Source of the DNA: Pseudomonas sp. PH1b
GTDB taxonomy: Bacteria > Pseudomonadota > Gammaproteobacteria > Pseudomonadales > Pseudomonadaceae
Length of the DNA: 64,000 nucleotides
Direction of reading: 5' to 3'
Assembly: GCF_000633395.1 (NCBI RefSeq)
Contig: NZ_AYMU01000010.1
Location: forward strand, 124,001 to 188,000
Positions within the stretch are counted from its first letter, which is position 1, and each line of letters begins with the position of its first letter. This document shows, piece after piece, positions 33,335 through 41,889 of the stretch. The notes beneath the pieces are model-generated. The model searched no databases and was not told where the DNA came from. It worked only from the letters and a program-made list of their open reading frames with translations. Both the position numbers and the translations under genes were made by a program.

Positions 33335-34464
33335 GTCGCACCTGTCGTATGTCGTTCGAGCTGCTGGCCACTGATGGCAAGGCTCGTCGCGGTCGCCTGA
33401 CCTTCCCCCGCGGTACGGTGGAAACCCCGGCCTTCATGCCGGTGGGCACCTACGGCACGGTCAAGGGCATGCTGCCGCGGGATATCGTCGCCACGGGCGC
33501 CGAGATCATCCTCGGCAACACCTTCCACCTGTGGCTGCGTCCGGGCACCGAAGTGATCAAGAAGCACGGCGACCTGCATGACTTCATGCAGTGGAACGGC
33601 CCGATTCTTACCGACTCCGGCGGTTTCCAGGTGTTCAGCCTGGGGGCCATGCGCAAGATCAAGGAAGAGGGGGTGACCTTCGCCTCGCCGGTGGATGGCG
33701 CTAAGGTGTTCATGGGCCCGGAAGAGTCGATGCAAGTGCAGCGCGACCTGGGTTCGGACATCGTGATGATCTTCGATGAATGCACCCCGTACCCGGCTGA
33801 TGAGGACGTGGCGCGGATCTCCATGGAGCTGTCCCTGCGCTGGGCCCAGCGCTCGAAGAACGCCCATGGCGACAACACGGCGGCGCTGTTCGGTATCGTC
33901 CAGGGTGGCATGCACCAGGATCTGCGCATGCGTTCCCTGGAAGGCCTGGACAAGATCGGCTTCGACGGCCTGGCCATCGGCGGCCTGTCGGTGGGCGAGC
34001 CCAAGCATGAAATGATCAAGGTCCTGGACTACCTGCCAGGCCAGATGCCGGCCGACAAACCTCGTTACCTTATGGGAGTTGGCAAGCCAGAGGATCTGGT
34101 TGAGGGTGTGCGCCGCGGTGTGGACATGTTCGATTGCGTGATGCCAACCCGCAATGCCCGCAATGGGCATCTGTTCATCGATACCGGCGTGCTGAAGATC
34201 CGTAACGCGTTCCATCGCCATGATGATTCGCCGCTGGATCCGACTTGTGATTGCTATACCTGCCAGAACTTCTCCCGTGCCTATCTGCATCACTTGGACA
34301 AGTGCGGGGAAATGCTCGGGAGTATGCTCAATACCATCCATAATTTGCGCCATTACCAGCGTCTTATGGCTGGTTTGCGCGAGGCTATTCAACAAGGTAC
34401 ATTGGCCGCCTTTGTCGATTCCTTCTATGCCAAACGCGGGTTACCCGTGCCGCCTTTAGAATAA
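33331..34464 (+). CDS. tgt: tRNA-guanine transglycosylase
   Basis: The protein has 377 residues. It exchanges guanine-34 of tRNAs with GUN anticodons for preQ1. The substrate pocket DSGGFQVFSLG, the GGLSVGEPK loop and catalytic Asp region (DCVMPTRNARNG) are present, as are the zinc ligands in CDCYTCQNFSRAYLHH. I chose ATG 33331 because AGAGGAAA is placed correctly ahead of it; an ATG at 33349 (MSFELL) starts nearer the usual family N-terminus but has no ribosome site. Confidence 0.96.
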   Translation: MSRTCRMSFELLATDGKARRGRLTFPRGTVETPAFMPVGTYGTVKGMLPRDIVATGAEIILGNTFHLWLRPGTEVIKKHGDLHDFMQWNGPILTDSGGFQVFSLGAMRKIKEEGVTFASPVDGAKVFMGPEESMQVQRDLGSDIVMIFDECTPYPADEDVARISMELSLRWAQRSKNAHGDNTAALFGIVQGGMHQDLRMRSLEGLDKIGFDGLAIGGLSVGEPKHEMIKVLDYLPGQMPADKPRYLMGVGKPEDLVEGVRRGVDMFDCVMPTRNARNGHLFIDTGVLKIRNAFHRHDDSPLDPTCDCYTCQNFSRAYLHHLDKCGEMLGSMLNTIHNLRHYQRLMAGLREAIQQGTLAAFVDSFYAKRGLPVPPLE

Positions 34465-34511
34465 GTTCTAAAGACGTTAAGACACTAATTCTGAAATTAT
34501 CGGAGTGTTAT

Positions 34512-34850
34512 ATGAGCTTTTTGATCCCTGCCGCGTATGCGGACGCCGCTGCACCTGCTGCTGCCGGTCCTGCTGGCACTGGTTTCGAGTGGATTTTCCT
34601 GGTCGGCTTCCTGGTCATCTTCTACCTGATGATCTGGCGTCCACAGGCCAAGCGCGCCAAAGAGCAGAAGAACCTGCTGGGCAGCCTGCAGAAGGGCGAC
34701 GAAGTTGTGACCACCGGTGGTATCGCCGGCAAGATCAACAAAGTGACCGACGACTTCGTGGTACTGGAAGTGTCGGACTCCGTTGAACTGAAGTTCCAGA
34801 AGGGCGCGATCGCTGCCACGCTGCCAAAAGGCACGCTGAAAGCCATCTAA
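34512..34850 (+). CDS. yajC: Preprotein translocase subunit YajC
   Basis: The protein has 112 residues. One membrane helix (about 26-43, FLVGFLVIFYLMIWRPQAKR) is followed by a small cytoplasmic domain with LQKGDEVVTTGGIAGKI, the family signature. YajC associates with SecDF in the inner membrane and with AcrB. The start is preceded by CGGAG. It lies between tgt and secD, the conserved order. A GC hairpin (about 34873-34891) separates it from secD. Confidence 0.95.
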   Translation: MSFLIPAAYADAAAPAAAGPAGTGFEWIFLVGFLVIFYLMIWRPQAKRAKEQKNLLGSLQKGDEVVTTGGIAGKINKVTDDFVVLEVSDSVELKFQKGAIAATLPKGTLKAI

Positions 34851-34912
34851 GTTTCATCTTTTACCAATCGACGGGGCGCGCAAGGCGCCCCGCGTCATAA
34901 ACGGGCGGCGTG

Positions 34913-36781
34913 ATGCTGAACAAATATCCTCTGTGGAAGTACCTACTGATCCTGGCGGTGCTGGCGATCGGTTTTATTTATTCCGCTCCCAATCTATACC
35001 CTGATGATCCGGCCATTCAGGTCAGCGGCGCGAGTACCGCGTTGCAGGTCACTCAGGCGGATCTGGATCGTGCGAGCAAAGCGCTCACCGACGCCGGCAT
35101 CAACGTCAAGGCTGCTTCCATTGCCGCCAACGGCAAGGGCGGCCTGCTGCGCTTGATCAACAAGGAAGACCAGCTTCCGGCCAAGGATGTAGTGCGCAAG
35201 GCGCTGGGCGATGACTATGTGGTGGCGTTGAACCTGGCGCAAACCACCCCGCAATGGCTGCGCAACCTCGGTGCGCACCCGATGAAACTGGGTCTGGACT
35301 TGTCCGGTGGTGTGCACTTCCTGCTGGAAGTGGACATGGACAAAGCCCTCGACGCCCGCCTGAAAGTCTATGAAGGCGACGTCAAGAGCCTGCTGCGCAA
35401 AGAGCGCCTGCGCTATCGCAGCCTGCCGCAGCTCAATGGTGCCATCCAGCTGGGCTTCAGCGACGAAGACAGCCGTGAACAGGCCCGTTCGCTGATCCGC
35501 AAGAACTTCAATGATTTCGACATCGTACCGGCCGACCTCAATGGCCAACCGGTGCTGCGTCTGGCGATGACCCCGGCCAAGCTGGCGGAAATCCGCGAAT
35601 ACTCCATCAAGCAGAACTTGACCACCGTGCGTAACCGGGTCAACGAGCTGGGTGTGGCCGAGCCTCTGGTTCAGCGCCAGGGCGCCAACCGCATCGTGGT
35701 TGAACTGCCAGGCGTGCAGGACACCGCTGAAGCCAAGCGGATCCTGGGCAAGACCGCCAACCTGGAATTCCGTCTGGCCGCCGAGCCGGGTGCTTCCAAG
35801 GCGACTTCCGAGTCCTTCGAATTCCGTGAGGGCAACCGTCCTCCTGCGCAGATCGAGCGTGGCCTGATCATCACCGGTGACCAGGTGACCGATGCCCAGG
35901 CCGGTTACGACGAGCACGGCCGTCCCCAGGTGAACATCAAGCTGGATGGTCACGGTGGCGAGCTGATGAACCGTTCGACCCGGACCAACGTCGGTCGCAG
36001 CATGGCGGTGATCTTCATCGAGCAGAAGCCGACCACCACCTACACCAAGCAAATGGTGGACGGTGTCGAGAAAGACGTGGCGGTGCAGACCTTCAAGGAA
36101 GAGAAGAAAATCATCAGCCTGGCGACCATCCAGTCGCCACTGGGCAGCCAGTTCCGCATCACCGGCCTGAACGGCCAGGGCGAGTCCTCCGAGCTGGCGC
36201 TGCTGCTGCGTGCCGGTGGTCTGGCGGCACCGATGTACTTCGCTGAAGAGCGCACAATCGGTCCAAGCCTGGGTGCTGACAACATCACCAAGGGTATCGA
36301 TGCTTCCCTGTGGGGCATGCTGTTCGTGTCGCTGTTCATCATTGCCATCTACCGCTTCTTCGGCCTCATCGCCACCGTGGCGCTGGCATTGAACATGGTC
36401 CTGCTGCTGGCCCTGATGTCCTTGCTGGGGGCTACGCTGACCCTGCCGGGTATCGCCGGTATCGTGCTGACCATGGGTATGGCGGTGGACGCCAACGTGC
36501 TGATCTTCTCGCGGATACGTGAGGAAATCGCCGCCGGCATGACCGTGCAGCGAGCAATCAACGAAGGCTTCGGCCGGGCATTCACTGCGATTCTGGACTC
36601 CAACCTGACCACGTTGCTGGTGGGTGGCATCCTCTTTGCCATGGGCACCGGCCCGGTCAAGGGTTTTGCGGTGACCATGTCCCTCGGGATCTTTACCTCG
36701 ATGTTCACGGCCATCTGGCTGACCCGCGCGATGGTCAACCTGATCTTCGGCGGTCGTGACTTCAAGAAGTTGTGGATTTAA
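34913..36781 (+). CDS. secD: Protein translocase subunit SecD
   Basis: The protein has 622 residues. It uses the proton motive force with SecF to pull proteins out of SecYEG on the periplasmic side. A first membrane helix (about 9-25), a large periplasmic domain beginning near LGLDLSGGVHFLLEVD, and five further helices from about residue 465 are visible. Motifs include the conserved GMAVDANVLIFSRIREE and the helix-end LIFGGRDFKKLWI. ATG 34913 is chosen over a GTG one codon earlier. It is nine bases upstream of secF. Confidence 0.96.
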   Translation: MLNKYPLWKYLLILAVLAIGFIYSAPNLYPDDPAIQVSGASTALQVTQADLDRASKALTDAGINVKAASIAANGKGGLLRLINKEDQLPAKDVVRKALGDDYVVALNLAQTTPQWLRNLGAHPMKLGLDLSGGVHFLLEVDMDKALDARLKVYEGDVKSLLRKERLRYRSLPQLNGAIQLGFSDEDSREQARSLIRKNFNDFDIVPADLNGQPVLRLAMTPAKLAEIREYSIKQNLTTVRNRVNELGVAEPLVQRQGANRIVVELPGVQDTAEAKRILGKTANLEFRLAAEPGASKATSESFEFREGNRPPAQIERGLIITGDQVTDAQAGYDEHGRPQVNIKLDGHGGELMNRSTRTNVGRSMAVIFIEQKPTTTYTKQMVDGVEKDVAVQTFKEEKKIISLATIQSPLGSQFRITGLNGQGESSELALLLRAGGLAAPMYFAEERTIGPSLGADNITKGIDASLWGMLFVSLFIIAIYRFFGLIATVALALNMVLLLALMSLLGATLTLPGIAGIVLTMGMAVDANVLIFSRIREEIAAGMTVQRAINEGFGRAFTAILDSNLTTLLVGGILFAMGTGPVKGFAVTMSLGIFTSMFTAIWLTRAMVNLIFGGRDFKKLWI

Positions 36782-36790
36782 GGGGCTGCC

Positions 36791-37705
36791 ATGTTACGTA
36801 CTATTAACTTCATGGGCGTGCGCAACGTTGCGTTCGGCGTCACTGTGCTCCTTACCGTCCTGGCGTTGTTCAGCTGGTTCCATAAGGGCTTGAACTATGG
36901 TCTGGACTTTACCGGCGGTACGCTCATCGAGCTGACCTACGAGCGTCCGGCGGATGTGATGAAGGTGCGTTCGCAACTGAACGACGCCGGTTATCACGAA
37001 GCCATCGTGCAGAGCTTCGGTGCAACCACCGACCTGCTGGTGCGGATGCCGGGCGAAGACCCGCAGCTGGGCCATCAGGTGGCGGCTGCGTTGCAGAAGG
37101 TCGGCGGCGACAACCCGGCGCAGGTCAAGCGCGTCGAGTTCGTCGGCCCGCAAGTGGGTGAAGAGCTGCGCGACCAGGGCGGCCTCGGCATGCTCATGGC
37201 CCTGGGCGGCATCCTCATCTACCTGGCGTTCCGCTTCCAGTGGAAGTTCGCAGTCGGTGCGATTGTCTCGCTGATCCACGACGTGATCGTGACCGTGGGT
37301 ATCCTGTCGTTCTTCCAGATCACCTTCGACCTGACGGTGCTGGCGGCGGTACTGGCGATCATCGGCTACTCGCTCAACGACACCATCGTGGTATTCGACC
37401 GGGTGCGTGAGAACTTCCGTGTGCTGCGCAAGGCCAGCCTGATCGAGAACATCAACATCTCGACTACCCAGACCCTGCTGCGGACCATGGCGACCTCGAT
37501 TTCCACCTTGCTGGCGATCATTGCGCTGCTGTTCTTTGGTGGCGACAACCTGTGGGGGTTCTCTATCGCCTTGTTCGTCGGTGTTCTGGCGGGTACCTAC
37601 TCGTCGATCTACATCGCCAACGTGGTGCTGATCTGGCTGAACCTGAACAGTGAAGACCTGATTCCTCCGGCCAATACCGAGAAGGAAGTGGACGACCGTC
37701 CTTGA
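36791..37705 (+). CDS. secF: Protein translocase subunit SecF
   Basis: The protein has 304 residues, the partner of SecD. It has six membrane helices; the first (about 11-27) is followed by the periplasmic loop starting YGLDFTGGTLIEL. The conserved SLNDTIVVFDRVREN and FGGDNLWGFSIALFVGVLAGTYSSI follow. It ends the queA-secF unit and is followed by a strong terminator. Confidence 0.96.
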   Translation: MLRTINFMGVRNVAFGVTVLLTVLALFSWFHKGLNYGLDFTGGTLIELTYERPADVMKVRSQLNDAGYHEAIVQSFGATTDLLVRMPGEDPQLGHQVAAALQKVGGDNPAQVKRVEFVGPQVGEELRDQGGLGMLMALGGILIYLAFRFQWKFAVGAIVSLIHDVIVTVGILSFFQITFDLTVLAAVLAIIGYSLNDTIVVFDRVRENFRVLRKASLIENINISTTQTLLRTMATSISTLLAIIALLFFGGDNLWGFSIALFVGVLAGTYSSIYIANVVLIWLNLNSEDLIPPANTEKEVDDRP

Positions 37706-37731
37706 GGATCTGATCTCTTCCGGCTGTCAGT

Positions 37732-37769
37732 AAAAAAGGCGCGAGTGTTGAACTCGCGCCTTTTTTTTT
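37732..37769 (+). terminator. Intrinsic terminator after secF
   Basis: GGCGCGAG and CTCGCGCC arms with flanking A- and T-runs form a strong hairpin 27 bp after the secF stop. Confidence 0.9.
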
Positions 37770-37826
37770 GCTCCAAGGCTGGGAGAAGCGCGGGCTTTGA
37801 CCCGCATGTATGGTCAGGAGGTTCAC

Positions 37827-38381
37827 GTGAACAAGTCGTTGCTGGTTGGTGCGGTATTGGGTGCTGTCGGTGTCACCGCCGGGGGTGCTGTTGCCACCTA
37901 CAGCCTGGTTAAAAGCGGCCCTGAGTATGCGCAAGTGCTGGCTGTGCAGCCGGTGAAACAACAGATCAAGACGCCGCGGGAAGTCTGCAAGGATGTCGCC
38001 GTGACCCGCCAGCGTCCGGTCAAGGATGAGCATCAGATCCTGGGGACCGTGGCCGGTGCGGTGGGCGGCGGTCTGCTGGGCAGCATGATCGGTAATGGCA
38101 ATGGCAAGAAGATTGCCACTGTGGCCGGCGCTGTAGGTGGCGGTTATGCGGGTAACAAGGTGCAGGAAGGCATGCAGGAGCGTGATACCTACACCACGAC
38201 CCAGACTCGCTGTAACACGGTCAATGACATCAGCGACAAGATCGTGGGTTACGACGTGAAGTACGACCTGGGTGGCAAGCAGGGCCAGGTGCGCATGGAT
38301 CGCGATCCGGGCAATCAGATTCCGGTGGATAAAGAGGGTCGCCTGATCCTCGGTCAGAACCAGAACCAGCCGGGTCAATAA
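37827..38381 (+). CDS. Glycine-zipper 2TM domain protein
   Basis: From the GTG at 37827, which has an ideal AGGAGG ahead, the protein has 184 residues. The N-terminal hydrophobic helix (VNKSLLVGAVLGAVGVTAGG) is a signal anchor. The middle contains a glycine zipper, GTVAGAVGGGLLGSMIGNG followed by IATVAGAVGGGYAGN, as in the 17-kDa surface antigen/SlyB-like families. These are envelope proteins of unclear function. A terminator follows. The gene is monocistronic. Confidence 0.85.
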   Translation: MNKSLLVGAVLGAVGVTAGGAVATYSLVKSGPEYAQVLAVQPVKQQIKTPREVCKDVAVTRQRPVKDEHQILGTVAGAVGGGLLGSMIGNGNGKKIATVAGAVGGGYAGNKVQEGMQERDTYTTTQTRCNTVNDISDKIVGYDVKYDLGGKQGQVRMDRDPGNQIPVDKEGRLILGQNQNQPGQ

Positions 38382-38395
38382 GCCCGATGTGCATG

Positions 38396-38423
38396 AAAAG
38401 CCGCCCCTCAGGGCGGCTTTTTT
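38396..38423 (+). terminator. Intrinsic terminator after glycine-zipper gene
   Basis: AAAAGCCGCCC-CTCA-GGGCGGCTTTTTT: a short loop, strong stem and T-run 14 bp after the stop. Confidence 0.9.
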
Positions 38424-38476
38424 GCTGGGGACAGCCTTTTTTGAGGTTGCTCAGAGACGGGGCAATCCCCAGGCAT

Positions 38477-38505
38477 AAAAAAAGCACCCGTGGGGTGCTT
38501 TTTTT
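38477..38505 (-). terminator. Terminator of suhB (bidirectional)
   Basis: AGCACCC and GGGTGCT arms lie between A7 and T7 runs, 12 bp after the suhB stop. The symmetry makes it effective in both directions. Confidence 0.85.
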
Positions 38506-38516
38506 GTCGCTGCTGC

Positions 38517-39332
38517 TTAGCGCTTCAGCGAGGCCGGCAGGTGCGGCTGGATGGCGGTCAGTACCGCCTTGAAGCATTTGGTGTTGCCGGCTACCACGTG
38601 GCCTTTTTCCAGGAAGTCGTGACCGCCGGTGAAGTCGCTCACCAGGCCGCCGGCTTCTTGGATCAGCAGGGCGCCTGCGGCCATGTCCCATTCGGACAGG
38701 CCCGACTCCCAGAATGCATCGAAACGACCGGCGGCCACGTAGGCTAGGTCCAGGCTGGCAGCGCCGGCGCGGCGGATGCCGGCGGTCTGGCCGACCAGGG
38801 CGCGGAACATGCCCAGGTAGTTGTCGAGGTTGTCCATCTGGTCGTCACGGAACGGGAAGCCGGTGCCCAGCAGGGCGCCGTCCAGGCTGGTGCGACCGCT
38901 GACGCGCAGGCGACGACCGTTCAGCTGGGCGCCTCGGCCACGGCTGGCGGTGAATTCTTCCTGGCGCACTGGGTCCAGGACCACGGCGTGCTCCAGGCGG
39001 CCACGGTATTTGCAGGCGATGCTCACGGCAAAGTGCGGGATGCCACGCAGGAAGTTGGTGGTGCCATCCAGTGGGTCGATGATCCACAGGTAGTCTTCGC
39101 CTTCGCCGCTGCCTGCGTGCAGGCCGGTTTCTTCACCGAGAATGCCGTGGGTCGGGTAGGCCTTGCGCAGCGCGTCGATGATCTTCTGCTCGGCAGCGCG
39201 ATCAACTTCGGATACGTAGTCTTTGGCGTCTTTTTCGTCGACCTTGATGGTATCCAGGCGCTCGATGGAGCGGAAAATCAATTCACTGGCGCTGCGGGCG
39301 GCGCGCAGCGCGATATTCAGCATTGGCTGCAT
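38517..39332 (-). CDS. suhB: Inositol-1-monophosphatase SuhB
   Basis: The protein has 271 residues. Li-sensitive phosphatase motifs are present: GEETG, the metal site WIIDPLDGTTNF, and WESGLSEWDMAAGALLIQEAGG. SuhB hydrolyses myo-inositol-1-phosphate and in enterobacteria also acts with NusA in rRNA antitermination. In P. aeruginosa it affects virulence gene control (established for the family). It diverges from trmJ across 246 bp in which no other gene is visible. Confidence 0.95.
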   Translation of the reverse strand: MQPMLNIALRAARSASELIFRSIERLDTIKVDEKDAKDYVSEVDRAAEQKIIDALRKAYPTHGILGEETGLHAGSGEGEDYLWIIDPLDGTTNFLRGIPHFAVSIACKYRGRLEHAVVLDPVRQEEFTASRGRGAQLNGRRLRVSGRTSLDGALLGTGFPFRDDQMDNLDNYLGMFRALVGQTAGIRRAGAASLDLAYVAAGRFDAFWESGLSEWDMAAGALLIQEAGGLVSDFTGGHDFLEKGHVVAGNTKCFKAVLTAIQPHLPASLKR

Positions 39333-39578
39333 GGATAGGTCACCTAAGGTTGTTAAAGAAAGCCGAGCATTCTAGCAGAAAACTTTTGCAGATGAAGGAC
39401 GGCGTTCGCTTTGATTGCATCGATCCGCTGTGCGGCGCTCCTTGAGCGGCAGTGTTTGTAAGGGTGCTGGAGCGCCTCTATATAAAGTGCCGAAATCCTC
39501 TGGCGGTTATTTTTAAGGCGTGAGCGGTGTCCGTTCTGTAAGATTTGCTCCCCTTTCCTGTGTCCGAGAGCGCCTCCC

Positions 39579-40352
39579 TTGCTGCAGAACATTCGTGTCG
39601 TCCTGGTCAATACCAGTCATCCGGGCAATATCGGCGGGGCTGCGCGTGCCATGAAGAACATGGGCTTGTCGCGGCTGGTGCTGGTGGAGCCGCGGGTGTT
39701 CCCCTCCCATGAGGCGGATGCGCGGGCTTCCGGTGCTACCGATATCCTGGAAAGCGCCCAGGTCGTGGCCATGCTGGAAGAGGCGTTGGCAGGCTGTACC
39801 CTGGTGTTCGGCACCAGTGCCCGCGATCGACGGATTCCCTGGCCACTGCTCGATCCCCGTGAGTCGGGGTTGAAAGTGGTGGAGGAGGCCGGGCAGGGCG
39901 CGCAGATCGCCCTGGTGTTCGGTCGTGAAGATTCCGGCCTGACCAATGATGAGCTGCAGCGATGTCATTTCCATGTGCATATCCCCTCGGACCCGGAGTT
40001 CAGCTCGCTGAACCTGGCGACGGCGGTGCAGGTGTTGACCTATGAGGTGCGCATGTCCTGGCTGGCAGCCCAGGGTCGGCCGAGCAAGGTAGAGAAGGAC
40101 GAAGTGGCTTCGCCACGCAGCGAAGAGCTGGCCACCATGGATGAGCTGGAGCGGTTCTACGAGCATCTGCAGCAGACCCTGGTGGCCATCGACTTCCTCG
40201 ATCCCGAAAAGCCGCGGCACTTGATGGCGCGCTTGCGTCGGTTGTACGGTCGCAGCTCGGTCAGCCGGGCGGAAATGAATATATTGCGTGGCATCCTCAC
40301 GGAAACCCAGAAAGCGGCCCGTGGGGAGCTGCAGAAGCGGAAGGATCAATGA
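39579..40352 (+). CDS. trmJ: tRNA (cytidine/uridine-32-2'-O)-methyltransferase
   Basis: The protein has 257 residues with a TTG start, the usual one for this gene in Pseudomonas (LLQNIRVVLVNTSHPGNIGG). It is a SPOUT-fold methyltransferase: the knot region includes LVFGREDSGLTNDEL and SLNLATAVQVLTYEV. It methylates position 32 of tRNAs using AdoMet. The C-terminal helical part is typical of TrmJ rather than TrmL. Its stop overlaps the cysE start by one base, and this trmJ-cysE-iscR order is conserved in the genus. Confidence 0.95.
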   Translation: MLQNIRVVLVNTSHPGNIGGAARAMKNMGLSRLVLVEPRVFPSHEADARASGATDILESAQVVAMLEEALAGCTLVFGTSARDRRIPWPLLDPRESGLKVVEEAGQGAQIALVFGREDSGLTNDELQRCHFHVHIPSDPEFSSLNLATAVQVLTYEVRMSWLAAQGRPSKVEKDEVASPRSEELATMDELERFYEHLQQTLVAIDFLDPEKPRHLMARLRRLYGRSSVSRAEMNILRGILTETQKAARGELQKRKDQ

Positions 40353-41128
40353 TGTTCGAGCGTCTGCGTGAAGATATCCAAAGCGTTTTCCATCGTGACC
40401 CGGCGGCGCGCAATGCCTTCGAGGTGCTGACCTGCTACCCGGGCATGCATGCGATCTGGATTCATCGTCTGTCCGGTGCCCTGTGGGGCATGGGTTGGAA
40501 GTGGCTGGCGCGCCTGGTGTCGAACTTCGGGCGCTGGTTGACCGGGATCGAGATTCATCCTGGGGCCAAGGTGGGGCGTCGTTTCTTTATTGATCACGGC
40601 ATGGGCATCGTCATTGGCGAGACTGCCGAGATCGGTGATGACGTCACCCTCTACCAGGGGGTGACCCTGGGCGGTACCAGTTGGAACAAGGGCAAGCGCC
40701 ATCCGACCCTGGAGGATGGTGTGGTGGTGGGGGCTGGCGCCAAGGTGCTGGGGCCCTTCACGGTGGGGGCGGGGGCCAAGGTTGGCTCCAATGCCGTGGT
40801 GACCAAGGCGGTGCCGGCCGGCGCCACGGTGGTCGGGATTCCGGGGCGGATCATCATGAAGTCCAACGACGAGCAGGAAGCCAAGCGCAAGGCGATGGCG
40901 GAAAAGCTCGGTTTCGATGCCTACGGCGTCAGCGAGGACATGCCGGATCCGGTCGCCCGGGCCATTGGCCAGCTACTGGATCATTTGCAGGCGGTCGATG
41001 GTCGTCTTGAAGATATGTGTGGCGCGCTGAAGGATCTGGGCAGCGATTACTGTGCCAAGGATCTGCCTGTACTGCGCGAAGAGGACTTTGCCGAGGTCAA
41101 GGGCAAGGGCGACAGTCAGGTCGGTTGA
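40352..41128 (+). CDS. cysE: Serine O-acetyltransferase
   Basis: The protein has 258 residues. The N-terminal helical SATase domain is followed by the left-handed beta-helix of hexapeptide repeats, with GIEIHPGAKVGRRFFIDHG, ETAEIGDDVTLYQGVTLGG and GAKVGSNAVVTKAVP. The enzyme makes O-acetylserine for cysteine synthesis, and cysteine feeds IscS encoded just downstream. The second ATG of ATGATG (40352) fits the AGGA spacing best; ATG 40349 is the alternative. Confidence 0.95.
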   Translation: MFERLREDIQSVFHRDPAARNAFEVLTCYPGMHAIWIHRLSGALWGMGWKWLARLVSNFGRWLTGIEIHPGAKVGRRFFIDHGMGIVIGETAEIGDDVTLYQGVTLGGTSWNKGKRHPTLEDGVVVGAGAKVLGPFTVGAGAKVGSNAVVTKAVPAGATVVGIPGRIIMKSNDEQEAKRKAMAEKLGFDAYGVSEDMPDPVARAIGQLLDHLQAVDGRLEDMCGALKDLGSDYCAKDLPVLREEDFAEVKGKGDSQVG

Positions 41129-41254
41129 TATCCGGCAGCCGGCTCCTTGGTAGGGGAGGCGGCTTGCTGGAGCAAGCTGTCCGTAGGTCAGTTATTGCCA
41201 TCCGCTGTGCCATTACGTCGCAGACTTTGCTATGATTCGCGCGCTCTTTTGCGG

Positions 41255-41314
41255 GTAAACCCGACTAAAGTAGTTGGTCTTATAGTTGACTCGATTACTC
41301 GGGTATTGCATACT
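41255..41314 (+). promoter_or_regulatory. iscR promoter with two IscR type 1 sites
   Basis: 41282-41306 starts ATAGTTGACT and ends CGGGTAT, close to the E. coli type 1 IscR consensus with half-sites ATASYYGACT and AGTCRRSTAT. A second, weaker match with CCGACTAAAGTAGTTGG lies at 41255-41281. A promoter overlaps: -35 TTGACT (41286), 17-bp spacer, -10 CATACT (41309). Repression by [2Fe-2S]-IscR at this position is the established mode; binding here is inferred from the match. Confidence 0.75.
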
Positions 41315-41347
41315 CGCCTCCATTCCGAAACTCCGTGGTACTTGTCC

Positions 41348-41839
41348 ATGCGACTGACTACTAAAGGCCGATACGCGGTGACCGCCATGCTCGATCTGGC
41401 GTTGCACGCACAACATGGCCCGGTCTCCCTGGCCGATATCTCTGAGCGCCAAGGCATTTCCCTGTCTTATCTCGAGCAGCTTTTCGCCAAGCTGCGCCGC
41501 AGCAATCTGGTGTCCAGCGTGCGGGGGCCTGGTGGTGGCTATCAGCTTTCCCGCGACATGCAGGGGATCCAGGTAGCCCAGGTGATCGATGCGGTGAACG
41601 AATCGGTCGACGCCACCAAATGCCAGGGGCTGGGTGACTGTCACGCCGGCGATACCTGTCTGACCCATCACCTGTGGTGCGACTTGAGCCTGCAGATCCA
41701 CGAATTTCTAAGCGGTATCAGCTTGGCTGACCTTGTGACTCGCCGTGAGGTGCAAGAAGTAGCCCAGCGTCAGGACCAGCGCCGTTGTAATGGCAAGGCG
41801 CCGCGCCTGGACAAGATTGAAGCGTCCGCCGTCGAATGA
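41348..41839 (+). CDS. iscR: Iron-sulfur cluster regulator IscR
   Basis: The protein has 163 residues. An Rrf2-type winged helix begins MRLTTKGRYAVTAMLDLALH, with the recognition region GISLSYLEQLFAKLRR. The three cluster cysteines appear in KCQGLGDCHAGDTC with C-x5-C-x5-C spacing, followed by the usual His. It represses the isc operon when holding a [2Fe-2S] cluster. Two matching sites lie in its own promoter. The longer upstream frame from 41147 covers that promoter and is not coding. Confidence 0.96.
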   Translation: MRLTTKGRYAVTAMLDLALHAQHGPVSLADISERQGISLSYLEQLFAKLRRSNLVSSVRGPGGGYQLSRDMQGIQVAQVIDAVNESVDATKCQGLGDCHAGDTCLTHHLWCDLSLQIHEFLSGISLADLVTRREVQEVAQRQDQRRCNGKAPRLDKIEASAVE

Positions 41840-41889
41840 CAGCCAAAGAGCTAGCGGCACGCCAGCCAGCCTGATTTAGGAGAGAGTCC

